From positions 1-64,000 of the forward strand of contig NW_019174015.1 of assembly GCF_001642475.1 (NCBI RefSeq): 64,000 nucleotides of DNA, written 5' to 3'. The first letter of the stretch is position 1. Every line of letters begins with the position of its first letter. Of this stretch, positions 32,597 through 45,000 are shown one piece after another. Below the pieces are notes generated by a model. The model worked only from the letters and a program-made list of their open reading frames with translations. It made no database searches and had not been told where the DNA came from. The translations under genes were made by a program, and so were the position numbers. This DNA is from Fonsecaea monophora (lineage: Eukaryota > Ascomycota > Eurotiomycetes > Chaetothyriales > Herpotrichiellaceae).

Positions 32597-33595
32597 ATGC
32601 CTCCTGTACGGTGCAACTTTGCCTCGGCACTCTATGACCGTATGGTGCCTCTTGCGGTCGGTGAGGTGCAACCAGCAGGTCTGTCGGTGAACTTCATTGA
32701 CGTCCATCACCCCCGGGACATTTTCGACCGGATGATAGCAAACCAGGAATTCGATGCTTCGGAATTGTCGAGTTCAGAATATATTACCCGTCATGTGGCA
32801 GGAGATAGCACCTTCATTGCACTACCAGTCTTTCCCTCTCGGGTCTTCCGGCACAGTTTCATCGTCGTGAACAAAGACAGAATCAAAGAGCCAAAGGACC
32901 TGAACGGTAAGAGGATCGGGGTACAATTGTACACCATGACCGCTGCCGTCTTCATCCGAGGCCTGCTTCAGCATGAATACGGTGTCGACATATCGTCCAT
33001 TGAGTGGGTGGAAGGTAAAATGGAGGGACCAGGCTCTCACGGGAAGCCGTCCGCCTTGAAACCACTGAAGCCGATCAAAATCACGCAGAACACCAATCCC
33101 ACAAAGTCTCTGTCCGACCTCCTTGAGAGTGGCGAGATTGACGCGACAATTGGCGCGGATATTCCAGCGTGCCTGGGCAAAGCACCGCACATCGACCGGC
33201 TCTTCCCCGACTTCAAGAAAGTGGAAATGGACTATTACAAACGCACAGGCATATTCCCGATCATGCATCTGGTTGCCATGCGCCGAGACTACTACGAGCA
33301 AAACAAGTTCGCGGCGTCGGCCTTGTACAACGCTCTGAATGAAAGCAAGGAGTTGGCCCGGAAGCGGATGGAGAGCACGGGTGCCCTCAGATACATGCTT
33401 CCGTGGCTACCTCAGGAGCTTGATGAGATTCATGACGTGTTTGGAGAGGACTGTTGGCCATACGGAATCGAAGAGAACCGGAAGACTCTGGAGGCGCTGG
33501 TGCAGTGCCTTTATGATCAGTCGATGATTGAGAAGAAGGTGCCTATCGAGGAACTATTTGCGCCAGTGAGGAAGATCAATTTCAGGATAGGCTGA
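32597..33595 (+). CDS. 4,5-dihydroxyphthalate decarboxylase-like protein
   Basis: The single-exon protein of 332 residues resembles bacterial 4,5-dihydroxyphthalate decarboxylase (Pht5 type), which has a type 2 periplasmic-binding-protein fold and turns 4,5-dihydroxyphthalate into protocatechuate. Family-like segments are NFASALYDRMVPLAVGEVQP at the N terminus, HHPRDIFDRMI, the DASELSSSEYITR segment, the stretch KDLNGKRIGVQLYTMTAAVF and the C-terminal IEELFAP. No signal peptide is visible, so it is probably cytosolic. ATG 32597 is the first ATG giving the family start; an upstream TTG extension is ignored. It is followed in the same direction by an MFS transporter and a flavin monooxygenase, which suggests use of an aromatic acid. 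The actual fungal substrate is not shown by the sequence. Confidence 0.85.
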   Translation: MPPVRCNFASALYDRMVPLAVGEVQPAGLSVNFIDVHHPRDIFDRMIANQEFDASELSSSEYITRHVAGDSTFIALPVFPSRVFRHSFIVVNKDRIKEPKDLNGKRIGVQLYTMTAAVFIRGLLQHEYGVDISSIEWVEGKMEGPGSHGKPSALKPLKPIKITQNTNPTKSLSDLLESGEIDATIGADIPACLGKAPHIDRLFPDFKKVEMDYYKRTGIFPIMHLVAMRRDYYEQNKFAASALYNALNESKELARKRMESTGALRYMLPWLPQELDEIHDVFGEDCWPYGIEENRKTLEALVQCLYDQSMIEKKVPIEELFAPVRKINFRIG

Positions 33596-34147
33596 AAGAC
33601 AGAAGCATCTTCAAGGACTTTATTCGTTGTACTCGTACGGTCTAAGTACGACTAGCCAAGGAGTCTTTGGTCCGGGGAGACTTTGATATAAGATTCCCTT
33701 CCATCGTCCTTTTTCCCCGCAATTGTTTTGCTCCCCGTGACCGACCGGGGAAGTATATCCCCACTCGAGAGAAAAATATCATCCCCGGCCTTCCTCCTGT
33801 TCCCCAGACGTTAGTTCCTCTTGTTAGTGCAGTATGTTGATTATCCCGGCCTCGCTCACACCTCTCCCATTCCTGGGAGCTCAGACCCCCTTCGATCCGG
33901 GTTGTTGGCGTTAGGGTCGTTAGAGTCATGGCGTCGCGAGGCGGAAAAGAATGGTAAATAAGATAAAGGACTTCTTTTGTCCAGCTGGCTATATGAATCT
34001 TTCTCGCTCTTTCTATCTTAATCCCTCTCCCCCGCCAAAGGCCTTGGTTGACCTGCTACACCCTACGGTGCCCTCTACCCTCACTACCCTTGACTGCCTT
34101 CTCTTTGGGAATCCTTGGTTGACATCTTGTCCTCTACGGTGCAAACC
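33596..34147. other. Intergenic region
   Basis: No gene recognised between the decarboxylase-like gene and the MFS gene (both plus strand). Pyrimidine-rich sequence precedes the MFS start. Confidence 0.6.
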
Positions 34148-36028
34148 ATGGCTGCCAAAACTCTGGGTCAGGAGAAAAGCCTACGTGTCCTGGCACATGT
34201 GGAAGATAACGACGGCATGGAGATTGAGATAGAGAAGCATGGCCAAAGACCTGAGTTGAAGCTTGATGAGCATGGCCTCCCTCTTGTGCCCCAGCCTACC
34301 GATCACAAGGCTGATCCACTTGTACGTCTTGCCGTGGACTCGTTGTCACTAGGGTAGTATGCCCACCAAAGGATATAGGCTGACATTGGAAACAGAATTG
34401 GCCCAAGTGGTACAAATACTATGTGCTGTTCTTGCTATGTCTCCTTGCTTTCTGCGTTCAATGTGAGCATGATTGGGAGTTCTCAAAGTGATAGAGAGTG
34501 GTACTGACCCTGCCACAGTCGGAGCTGGCATGGTACCGGCAGCTTTTGGAGTGATTGCAAAAGACTTTGGAGTTACCCACCAGCAGGCCAGCTACCTGAC
34601 GACGTCGTATACGCTCTTTGGTGGTATCACTCCTCTGCTCTTGACTCCGTACGTCAATATGTATGGTCGGAGACCTGCTTATCTGGTAAGTCACTCTCCC
34701 ATCTTACTCCAAGGGAACGGTCTCTCTGACTCTCGACAGATCTTTACTTTGATCGCCATCGGTGCAAATGTTGGGTCGGGATATGCTTCGACCTATGCTC
34801 GCGAGATCGTCAGCCGCTGCTTTGTCGGAATTGGCGCCAGTGTTGCTTTGGCCATCGGCGGTGCTACTGTAAGCGAAAACGATCTTGAAGCTCTTCTCTG
34901 ATCACTGGTCTAACATGCCCCCAGATTTGTGATATGTTCTTTCAAGGCGAACGTGGAAAGTATATGGGATTTTACGCTCTGGCTGTCACCAACGGAGTGA
35001 GTGGAAACAAGGAATCTGAAAGCAGACGAACCCACTGACAGACATACAGCCCCATTTTGGTCCCATTGCTGGTGGCTATATCGCGCTGAACCTGGGGTGG
35101 CGATGGATCTTCTTCGTATGTGCTACGACTACCTGCCATCGACGATTTCTCACATGTAAATACCTTTTTAAACTGACTATCGCGATAGATCAATGCCATC
35201 ATCTTCGGCGTCGTCCTGGCCATCTTCTTGGTCTCCTTTCCCGAGACGCTCTTCTCGCGCACGGACTTCAGCAAGCTTGAGAACCAAAGTTACTGGCATA
35301 AGATGGCGTTCCGCGGCAAAGTTCTGGATCGCAAGTTGAGCCTGTCGGACTTCTCGGCCAATTTCAAGATGCTCCAATACGTGGCGATCACAATCCCTTG
35401 TATCTACTACATGACAACCAATACCTATGGCTCGATTGTCTTCGTTCTCACGGCGTCGTCTATCACTGAGAGGCTCTACGACTTCAACACGGCGCAAAAC
35501 GGTCTCCTACTGGGCATTCCGCTCACGCTCGGCTGTCTGATCGGAGAGTCATGCACAGGTTGGATCTCTGACCAATTGATCAATCGCTACGCACGCCGCC
35601 ACGACGGATACAGGAAGCCTGAGGCTCGTCTTTACCTCTGCTTTCTGGGCCTCTTCTTGCCTGCAGGACTGATCATCCATGGCCTCTGCGTCAACAACGA
35701 GACCCCGTGGATCGGTCTCGCCGTCGGCATGACGGTCGCCAGTATTGGTGTCCAGGCGGGCACGACGTTGACCTACGCCTACTGCACGGATTGCTACAAG
35801 CCCCAAGCCGCCGAAGTGTCGACCATCATCAATCTGTTCCGTCAGATCTTTGCGTTCACTATCGGTTTCTACGCACTGCCTTTTGGCGAGGGTGTCAGCT
35901 TTGGCGCCGCCTGGGGAACCTTTGCGTCCATCAACTTCGTCACATGGTTGGGTCTGCTGGTTCTGATCTGGAAAGGCGAAAAGATCAGGAAGGCACAAGG
36001 CGAGCCCAATCTGCACAAGGATTTGTGA
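34148..36028 (+). CDS. MFS transporter (DHA1-type)
   Basis: I read seven exons: 34148-34321, 34396-34462, 34519-34685, 34740-34868, 34925-34996, 35050-35115 and 35189-36028, for 504 residues. All introns have GT...AG ends and keep frame. The N terminus is cytosolic and acidic. The first helix region reads WPKWYKYYVLFLLCLLAF. The family loop motif YVNMYGRRPAY follows, then the loop FFQGERGKYMGFY and HFGPIAGGYIALNLGWRWIF. About 12 hydrophobic segments are visible in total. The central cytosolic loop (SRTDFSKLENQSYWHKM) is typical of fungal DHA1 transporters. Its place between a decarboxylase-like and a salicylate-hydroxylase-like gene suggests uptake or efflux of an aromatic acid (inference). 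Confidence 0.92.
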
Positions 36029-37078
36029 TTGGTCTTCGGATTACGAGCTTGGTTGTGGTTGAACAGTTGCCACAAGGAAGTCCAGCGCAGGGGACTTGGG
36101 CAATATGTTCGAAATCTTCTTTGGATATATATAGTCCCGTCTTTCTGAACAATACAGTGAGCCCCCAGGGACAAGCATTTAGTCAATTTCATCGTCTGGC
36201 CCATCACAACTGCACTTGGTTTGCTATGTGCCCGTTTCGATTAACACTGGACTGTCTCTTTTGTGATCTACGCAGTCTGGACAGCAACTGCCACTACCGG
36301 CATGATGAATGGGCAGCCCGGCGTCTCTCCGCGGGCAGACAATGGCCTAGGGCGTAAGCGAGCTCCAGGTCACAGGTCATGCCGCCGCAAGGATGCCGAC
36401 ACCCGGGTCAAGGAGTACCAGGGAGGAACGGGGCTCTTCATCCGGCTTTCGGGTAGAGATTCTCACAGAGACACGGGGAGTGACAGGAAATGGGAAGTAA
36501 GAATTTATCACATGGACCTCCGGTACTCGTATCCGTATGGATTGACTGGCTACTGTATCTCCCCGGCCCACCATCACCCTAGCGAATATCTCGTTCTCCC
36601 CGGCCGGAAGCCGTCTCCGGATCTTCAAACTTTCACTCCTCCCATTAGGCGTACCTCTCTTGCACTGTAGACTCAACAGTAATCACCCAGTGTGATATCC
36701 CGGGGAGAGCCTCAAGTCGCTCTAGGCCTCTGTGGGTGTCCTCCGGCCATCCCAGCACCACCCGGGGATGCCCTCCGAGGAGGAGAAGAGACATGGAGAC
36801 CTTCATGAAACCCCCGTGGGTCATGGTTCTCAACCCAACAGACACGCCCCGGCCCATCGAGTCTGTTGCACGGTTCGTGTTGACTCGCTTCCCAGACCTG
36901 TTGTCTTTCGGTTTGTCCTTGAACAGATTCGCGTTCCACACCCCCCTTGTTCAAGATCTGCCAAGCAGGTGTATATTGACGGAGAGCTTGAAATACTTTG
37001 CCATTCCCAAAGGCCTGCAGTCATATCACGGTCCTAGTCACTGGTATCCAGCCATTATCAGCTTCAGCCGCTGTAAAG
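36029..37078. other. Intergenic region
   Basis: About 1 kb with no convincing gene, between two plus-strand genes. Short open frames on both strands lack family features. Confidence 0.5.
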
Positions 37079-38696
37079 ATGCCGTCAGCAACGCTTAGCA
37101 ACGGTTCACTCACTGACCCGACAGCATTCAAAGTCGCTGTTATCGGCGGTGGCATTGGAGGTCTGACAACAGCCCTGAGTATCGCGTATCAAAACCCAGC
37201 TCTGCAAAACATCACTGTCTACGAGCAGGCTCCAGCGTACAAGGAGATCGGCGCGGGCATCGGTATCGGCGTCAACGCCGCCCGGATCCTGAAGAAACTG
37301 GGTGTTTGGCAAGCAGCAAATGCCATCTCCGGCGAGCGCAATGGGGTGCACCGAAGCTGTCGACGGTACGACACCGGGGAGGAAATCGTCGCGGTTGGTG
37401 CCATGGATGAGGATGTCGACGGCGGCGTCAGACAATTGAGTGTGCATCGTGCAGAGATTCTCGATGTCTTGTATCAGGAATTGAGGCGCAATTACCACGG
37501 TCGCGTCACGCTGAAGACGGACATGAAGGCAACTAAAGTCGAGGTAAGCCAACCATGGCCCCTTATCTCCCTTGTGAGATACTATGCCACCCAACACCCA
37601 CTGGCCCCAGTGTTGCTGACACTTGATCGTTGGTGCAGGAGAATGGCGACCAAGTGACAATTCACTTTGCGAATGAGACAAATCCGACCGAAACGGCGAA
37701 CCTGGTGATCGCCTGTGACGGCATTCACAGCACGATTCGATCTCAGTTCGCTCTCGACAAACCGCGATACAGCGGCCGCATCGCCTACCGAGGCCTGCTC
37801 CCGCTCAGCGCCATCAGCGACAAGTGGCCTTACCCCAGCTACGCGGTGAGTTGGTTGGCGCCGGACAAGCACTTCCTGGTCTTCCCGATCTCGCAAAACA
37901 AGACGCTCAATGTCGTGGGCTTTGTGACCAAGCCGGAGAGCGAGCTGGGCGACTTGAAGGAGAGCTGGACCAGCAGTGCGCCCCGCGAGGAGCTCGAGCG
38001 CGAGTATGCAGGCTGGGAACCAACGGTCGGGGCGGTGATTCGCGAGATGGAGGCCCGCCCTGGAAAGTGGCGGCTCAATGACCGCGAGCTGCTCGAGCAG
38101 TGGACATATCTCAACGGCAAGGTCGTGCTGGCAGGGGACGCGGCCCACGCCATGTTGCCACATCAAGGTGAGTGCTTCTCCTTCGAACTGTGTTGCCAAC
38201 TGCCATCTTTTCAAGCTTCATCTCGCTAACTCGTGGCAAACACACAGGCTCTGGCGCCGGTCACGCCATCGAAGACGCCTACATTCTAGGCCTCGTTGTC
38301 AGGGACTACTTTGCCAACCCCGTGCCAGGCGTAGCCGCATACACCGCCCTGTATCAAGCCGTCCGCCGGCCCCGCGCTCAGAAGGCCCAGATCACCAGCC
38401 GCCAAGCGGGTGACGTGTACGAGATGCAAGGCAAGGAATTTGAAGGTATCTCGTCATACGAAGATTGTCTGCCAATCGTGCGCGAGAAGCTCTCTGGTCG
38501 CATGAAGTGGGTTTGGAGCCACGATCTCGAGGCCGACTATCAGAAGGCCCGTGAAGAGGCTGTTTTGGCCGACCAGACTCAGTCGAAAGCGCCGCCCAAG
38601 ACGAATGAAACTGTCAACGGATTCGTCAATGGGACACCGAGCGGCAAGGTTGGCGCGACTCAACCTGGAATCAATGTCCAGGAAGTCGAGGCGTGA
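37079..38696 (+). CDS. FAD-dependent monooxygenase, salicylate-hydroxylase-like
   Basis: Three exons, 37079-37543, 37639-38167 and 38248-38696, code for 480 residues. The group A flavoprotein monooxygenase signatures are present: the dinucleotide fold VAVIGGGIGGLTTAL near residue 20, the middle motif CDGIHSTIRSQF, and the flavin-ribityl motif LAGDAAHAMLPHQGSGAGHA, which spans the second intron in phase 1. Such enzymes hydroxylate aromatic acids, often with decarboxylation, using NAD(P)H and O2. The C-terminal 60 residues are a disordered extension. The gene is co-directional with the transporter and the decarboxylase-like gene to the left and lies near the PKS cluster regulator. Substrate unknown; 6-hydroxynicotinate- or salicylate-type hydroxylation are alternatives. 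Confidence 0.92.
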
Positions 38697-39145
38697 ATCA
38701 GTCCGAGAAGGCAGGTTGCACCTCTCGGGGGACAGCATTCTGATCAACCGCATCCCATCGCTCGGCGCGTCAGAGGTTCGTTTTGTTGGGTATCAAGACA
38801 TGGGTACCATTTGGGAGTTTTCGGGTTCGGCCATTACATTTCCCTCGATTGTCTGAACAGGATGTCCTCTTGCTTTGTGGAAACAGCAAGACTTGAAAGA
38901 TAAATAGGAAACACTCGGCTCGTCGTGCTCAAGGCCCAACGAGATTCCGGCTATGCCCAGGCCATGCATAGCAATAGACAATGTGGTGCCACACAGCCAC
39001 CATCAGTGCCTCTATTCTTCCTTACTAATATCTGCTTAGAAGTGTGGAATAGAGGATTGATTTATTCTATTTATTGGAGTAAACCACACTGCAAGTTTGA
39101 AGTTTGTACCACCCACATCTATTTGAGACACCACAATACTGCGCA
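38697..39145. other. Convergent intergenic region
   Basis: No gene seen. It is the shared 3' region of the FAD monooxygenase and the Zn2Cys6 regulator and a possible boundary between the two gene groups. Confidence 0.6.
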
Positions 39146-40520
39146 TCAAAGACAGTGCTCAGTGAGGCCCAAGATTGCGGCACGATACCGCTGTAGACAC
39201 ACCACAGAAGACTTTTTGTTGATGCTTGCCTCGTCTTCCCATATCGATGTGACAAAGCGAGCCGGCAACGACTGCCTTGAAGAGTCATTATCTCGGGCTG
39301 CCCGCTCACCGAGATCCACTGGCTCCACATGAGCGAGGGACGATGTACTTGGTTCTCGCAGGTTAGATGGAATCCCGAGCAAACCTTCCATCTTATTAAG
39401 ACGGCTGCAACCAACGCGGAGGAGGTCGACGCTGGAATTCAAGGCGTGGCCGAATGGGTCTGGAGCAACGAATAGATCTCCGAGCCGCAGACTGCGCGGG
39501 ATACTGCTGGCATCGGAATAGAGACTCGCTGATACACCCGGACCTGTTCTCAGACTTCCTGCATGTTGAGTCTCGCTTGGACCGGCAGAGGTGCCAGATG
39601 CAGTCAGTATTGGCGCCGGCGATGGAGATGCCATGAGGCTTTGAAGCATCTGCTCCAAGGAGGAGGCCAAAAGTCTAACACAAAGCACGTAGCCTTGAGC
39701 TGCGATGGACGCTTGTTTACTTCTTAAGTGTGCGCCATGTGGACTTTGAGGTGTACTAGTGTGGCTCGCTACTGCCACGTTGCTGAGCCTTAGAGCTCCC
39801 AAGAAATCGTCAAGAGCGTTCAAGACTTCACCTATCGCATCTGCAAACCGGAGTCAGCTGCAGTCACTTCAGGAATTGGGGATTGACTCTACAATCTTGG
39901 GTTCCGTTGCCGGTCTGATTTCGCATTGTCCTGAGGAATGTCGCTTCCAAGTCCTGGAAAGCTTTGGCAAGGTCCGTTACTGTTCCTGGATCTTCAGCTA
40001 TGCGTCTCTCTTCTGCTTTTGGCGAGCTGCCCGACGGCACCAGATGCGTGCCAGGCGCCACATTGGCGGCATCCTCCGAGGTTTGCTCAGAAGCAGGCGG
40101 GACGAATGAAGTACTTCCTTCGCCGCTACCAGGCTGAGACGTGGGAGAAACAGGAAAGACAGCATCGAAATGTGCCAACTCGAGATCGAACATTGTGTCC
40201 AGCTCGCCCACCGAATCATTCAATAGCGGAGTTGTGGAATTTCCTGGCCAATTGTCCCACGAGGCAAAGTCGTCGAGACTACATTGGCTCGCCTTTTTGC
40301 TGGATCGAGCCCCATACACGCACTCGAGTCCAGCCCTTTGACATCGCTTGCACCGAGTCAATGAAGCTTTGTCTCCGACACATCGCAGCTTCTGCTGATG
40401 GCATCTGTCGCACGACTTCCGCAGTGTTCGGCCCTCAGCGCGTCGAACAACGGCAATTTCTGCCGTGCTCGGATCGACCGCTTTTGCCGACACATAGTTT
40501 GAGTAACGATGCAATGACAT
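39146..40520 (-). CDS. Zn2Cys6 transcription factor, probable cluster regulator
   Basis: Two exons, 40520-39893 and 39840-39146, code for 440 residues. The zinc cluster is complete: Cys37, Cys40, Cys47, Cys57, Cys60 and Cys67 in the segment that starts RKSCDRCHQQKLRC and ends GLECVYG. After it come an acidic, Ser/Pro-rich region and a helical C-terminal region (VLNALDDFLGALRL, CVRLLASSLEQML). The overall layout is like AflR-type secondary-metabolism regulators. The intron 39892-39841 (GTAGAG donor, CTGAC branch point, TTTGCAG acceptor, phase 1) is my best fit; exon 1 alone would stop after QFLK. The gene is divergent from the PKS with a 1.5-kb shared upstream region, the usual position of a pathway-specific activator. 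Confidence 0.85.
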
Positions 40521-41909
40521 TCGGTGCTCGGCAAAAGCGAAGGGGTAGGACAGGAGAAAGAAAACGCCGGAAAGGTCATTGAAGTGAAAATGCCGATACC
40601 CATGATACACTTATACCTGCCCGCAAACTGATCGACGGCATCGGTAGCCAAAAGTACATCTAAAAGTACACGTAGCTTCCTGATGTACAAGCATTCAAGT
40701 GGGCTCGACAAGTCTCATGCAATGCACACTTTGATGAAGCAAGTGCATCTGGTTGGCTACTATCACAAGCTGCTGCTTTGCGACGTTACTGATAAGCATA
40801 TGCGGTCTCTATAGTCGTCTGCAAAAGCGGCTTGACCCTGGTGCGTGCCTTTGAAATTCCCCGCTCCACTGTTGCAAATGCCAGTTGTCCACCAGACAAT
40901 TGATATCCAGTTTGTAGTCTTGCTGTCGTTACATGTAGGGTAACTTCATCTTGTGCACTACTCAAGGATACCCTGTTCGATTCTTACCCACTATAGGTGC
41001 CCAACGGACAACCCCCATTCTAAATCCCCGACGTCCGATAGACAACACTCTTTGTTGGGGGAGATTCACCCTACTACCTGTATGACCATTTGATAGACGA
41101 CCCGACCCACAATTGTGTGCCACATGGATATATATTGCGAATATTTACTTTGGTTCCCGTGCGATGTGGGCCACAGACTTTATCAACTAACTGCCGAACT
41201 GTCGAGATACTGCCCAGAGTCGGTCGGGGTACATCCGGTACATAATACTGGCGTGATATGAGGACACCAACGACAATACAAACCATCCAGGGTCTACGGG
41301 GAAGGGGTATCTTATGGTTAGTCCATGAACAGCGCAACTGCCCCCCATAAAAGCGGTACGAGAGTGGAGAGATACATTTCAGGTGAGGTTGACAGATCAA
41401 TTGCGTTATCAAATATCCGAATCCTCCCGGCTGGGGAAACTGGAATTTGCGATGATCTACATGCCACATGCATCGACTACTGGTTTTCTTCTGATACGAG
41501 ATCCATGTTCAAGCATTTAGCCTGGATCTTCTGGGGTTTCCTGAGAGGCGTAAAGGCACAGGCGAGGGTGCAACCGAGGACCCTAAGGTGGACTCTCTGA
41601 AGCCCAAGGATGTAGTTGTGCAGTAGCAAGTTGTCGCATTTGTGGCGTTAGTGTTCTTTAGGCATTAGTAAGGTTTGTACCAGGCACGGTCCGCTCAATC
41701 CCGTCCCGTTCCTGCTCGCTCTAGTGCAAAAGCCAAGGCACTAACCGACCTGGTAAAATCCTCCAGTCACTACCGAAGACACTTTACTTCATTGCTTAAT
41801 CCTAGATCCTCGTACATGCTCGTGTTCTGATAGACATGCAACTCTCTCTGGCGATCGGCATGCGAGTTTAGGTCCAGACAACTCTGCCATGCAACATAAC
41901 TTCGGACGG

Positions 41910-41915
41910 TATAAA
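41910..41915 (+). promoter_or_regulatory. Possible TATA box of the PKS gene
   Basis: TATAAA about 150 nt before the start codon of the PKS. Confidence 0.45.
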
Positions 41916-41925
41916 CACTAGCGAA

Positions 41926-41939
41926 GCCGAAATGTCGGC
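41926..41939. promoter_or_regulatory. Inverted repeat GCCGA-N4-TCGGC
   Basis: A perfect 5-nt inverted repeat with spacer AATG, 124 nt before the PKS start and just after the TATA-like element. Its CCG/CGG half sites resemble those used by Zn2Cys6 factors, but a chance match is possible. Confidence 0.35.
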
Positions 41940-42062
41940 GTTAGAGGTGCTGGGCGTAGAGGCCACATTCTCTCTTAATGACGGAGCGTCGACCAACTGC
42001 AGGGAGCTCAGGGAAATGAAGAAACTGGAATCCTGTGTCACAATACCTTTTGCTTGGCCACC

Positions 42063-45000
42063 ATGGCTCCCTTCGAAGCTCGGCCCAAAGAGCCCATCGC
42101 ATTGATTGGCAGCGGCTGTCGCTTTCCTGGTGGTGCAAGCAACCCTTCTCGACTCTGGGACCTTCTGAAATCTCCCAGAGACTTGGTCAAGAAGGTTCCC
42201 AAGGAGAGGTTCAACATAGACGGCTACTACCACCCGGACGGAGCTCACCATGGCCGAACCAATGCGCAATACGCATACTTTCTCGAAGAAGACCCGTACG
42301 CGTTCGACCCCGGGTTCTTCAACATCTCCCCCAACGAAGTAGACACAATTGATCCCCAGCAGCGTCTACTTCTCGAGACTGTCTATGACAGCCTCACTTC
42401 GGCGGGGCTCAGGATGGAGGAGCTTCGAGGCTCTCCGACCGCCGTCTACGTTGGGTTGATGCAGCGAGATTTTCTCGACAACTCGAACTATGACCTAGAT
42501 TCATTGAGCACCTATGCCGCCACTGGCGCCGCGGCATCAATCCTTTCAAATAGGGTTTCATACGCGTTTGGCTGGCACGGCCCCAGTATGACTATCGACA
42601 CTGCTTGCAGCTCGTCCCTGGTTGCGGTGCACCTTGCGATCCAGCAGCTTCGAACAGGAGCCAGCCAGGTGGCTGTCGCCGCCGGCTCCAATCTAATACT
42701 CGGCCCGACCCCTTTTGTCACCGCCAGCAAGCTCAACATGTTCTCCCCAACGGGCCGTTCTCGGATGTGGGATGCTGCTGCCGACGGCTACGCTCGAGGT
42801 GAAGGCATCGCTGCTGTCGTGCTCAAAACCCTATCTCAGGCAGTCGCAGATGGTGACACCATCGAATGTATAATCCGCGAAAGTGGAATCAATCAAGACG
42901 GAAAGACCCCTGGCATAACCATGCCCAGCCCTGCAGCACAAGAGGCGCTCATTCGACAGGTTTACAAAGAGGCAGGTCTTGATATAACGAAACCTGAGGA
43001 CCGCTGTCAATACTTTGAAGCCCACGGGACGGGGACCCAAGCAGGAGACCCACAAGAGGCCTGTGCCATCTCATCGGCTTTCTTTGGCGACAGAAAACGT
43101 GCCGTGGACGAAGATCCCCTGTACGTGGGGAGTATAAAGACCATCATCGGCCACACAGAAGGGACTGCAGGCGTCGCCGGGCTAATCAAGGCATCGCAGA
43201 TCATTCAGCATGGACTCCTTCCCCCGAACATACTTTTCAACGAACTGAATCCTAGAGTGGCTCCATTCTATTCAGATCTCAGGATTGTGACAGAACGACA
43301 AACCTGGCCAGCGCTCAAATTCAATCAACCCCGACGTGTAAGCGTCAACTCCTTTGGGTTTGGTGGAACCAACGCTCATGTAATTGTGGAATCATATGTC
43401 CCCGTCTCAAAGGAAGCGCTGGAGCAATTGCCGACGCCATGCCTGGCGCCGATTGTTCTGTCCGCAAACTCTATTGCCTCGCTCAGAGCTACCATGGACG
43501 ACTTGAAACAATGTCTAGACAGCCACCCAGAACTTCAGCTGCGAGATCTCGGCTGGACACTTCTGAAAAAGAGGTCGACCCTTCAAATTTGCCATACCAT
43601 CCAAGCCAAAACCGTGCCGGCACTATGTGATGCTCTCGATCGCGAAGCAGCTCTGCTCTCGGCGAAGCAGACAAGCCCAGTGGTATTGGACACCAAGAGA
43701 AAGCCTCATGTCTTGGGTATTTTTACTGGACAGGGTGCTCAATGGCCAGCTATGGGGAGAATTCTGATTACTGAAGTTGGGTATGCACGGAGTATCATTT
43801 CAGAACTTGATTACAGCCTTCAGAGCTTGCCGGATAAATATCGACCTCGCTGGAGCCTTGTGGACCAGCTTCTCCGGGTGGGCGAAGCCTCCAACGTGCA
43901 CGATGCAGCTTTCTCACAACCACTCTGTTGTGCGGTCCAGATCATGCTTGTCAAGCTTCTCGAGGCGGCAGGAGTAACATTCAAAGTTGTCATCGGCCAC
44001 AGCTCCGGAGAGATAGCTTGTGCATTTGCTGCCGGCTTCATATCGGCGTCCCAAGCCATCCGCATTGCACACCTTCGCGGCCTCACAGCAGAATACGCAT
44101 GTGGCCCAGATGGCGTAGAAGGCTCCATGATGGCGGCTGGCACCTCTTTTGACGACGCCATCGACTTGTGCGCTCTTGAGGCCTTCGAAGGAAGAATAAC
44201 AGTCGCAGCGAGTAATGCTCCAGAAAGTGTCACGCTGTCTGGAGATAAGGATGCCATTCTTGAGGCATATGATGTTTTGATTGACGAATCACGCTTTGCT
44301 CGAGTTCTCAAAGTTGACAAGGCTTACCACTCGCACCATATGCGTCCTTGTGCAGAGCCGTACGTTGCTGCTCTGAAAGCTTGCGGATGTGATACTCCCT
44401 CCCCGCTCGCGGCCGCCAAGTGCACCTGGCTCTCATCCGTCTACGAAGGAAAAATCATGCGGCTCGCGGATCTGAGCGCCGATTACTGGAAAGAGAACTT
44501 GCTCTCTCCGGTCCTCTTCTCGTCAGCTGTTGAGCTGGCCGTTTTGAAGCACACGCCCCTCGACATCTGCATTGAGGTCGGTGCCCACCCTGCGTTGAAG
44601 AATCCAACCTTGCAGACCATCCAGAACTGTACCGGTTCCGACCTCCCGTATGTTGGCTGCATGGAGCGGAAGAAGGACGACGTCGAAGCCTTCTCTTCAT
44701 GTCTGGGATACCTATGGTCTCACTTCGGCTCAGCGGCTATCGATATTGATCACTTGTACAGGTGCTTGTCAATTGATCTCCACGGCGTCTGTGATGTGTC
44801 CAAGCAGCTTCCGAGCTATTCCTGGGACCACTCGCGCTCGTACAGGAAGGAGTCTCGCGCCCTTCGTGCATTACTTGAGGCAGAAAAACCACATCTCCTT
44901 CTCGGCAGGCGATCTTTGCACAGCACCCCTTCGTCAATACACTGGCAGAACTTCATACGCCCACGTGATATAGAATGGCTCGACGGTCACTCGCTTCAGG

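Larger units (their letters stand above)
40521..42062. promoter_or_regulatory. Divergent upstream region, regulator and PKS
   Basis: 1.54 kb without a recognised gene between the Zn2Cys6 factor and the PKS. Near the PKS it contains a TATAAA and an inverted repeat (separate entries). Confidence 0.55.

Noticed and set aside
36736..37098. 120-codon open frame upstream of the left FAD monooxygenase
   Set aside because: No family similarity, and it overlaps the monooxygenase start; probably leader sequence.
39938..40582. 214-codon open frame antisense to the Zn2Cys6 regulator
   Set aside because: The minus strand encodes a complete zinc cluster; the plus-strand frame has no motif.
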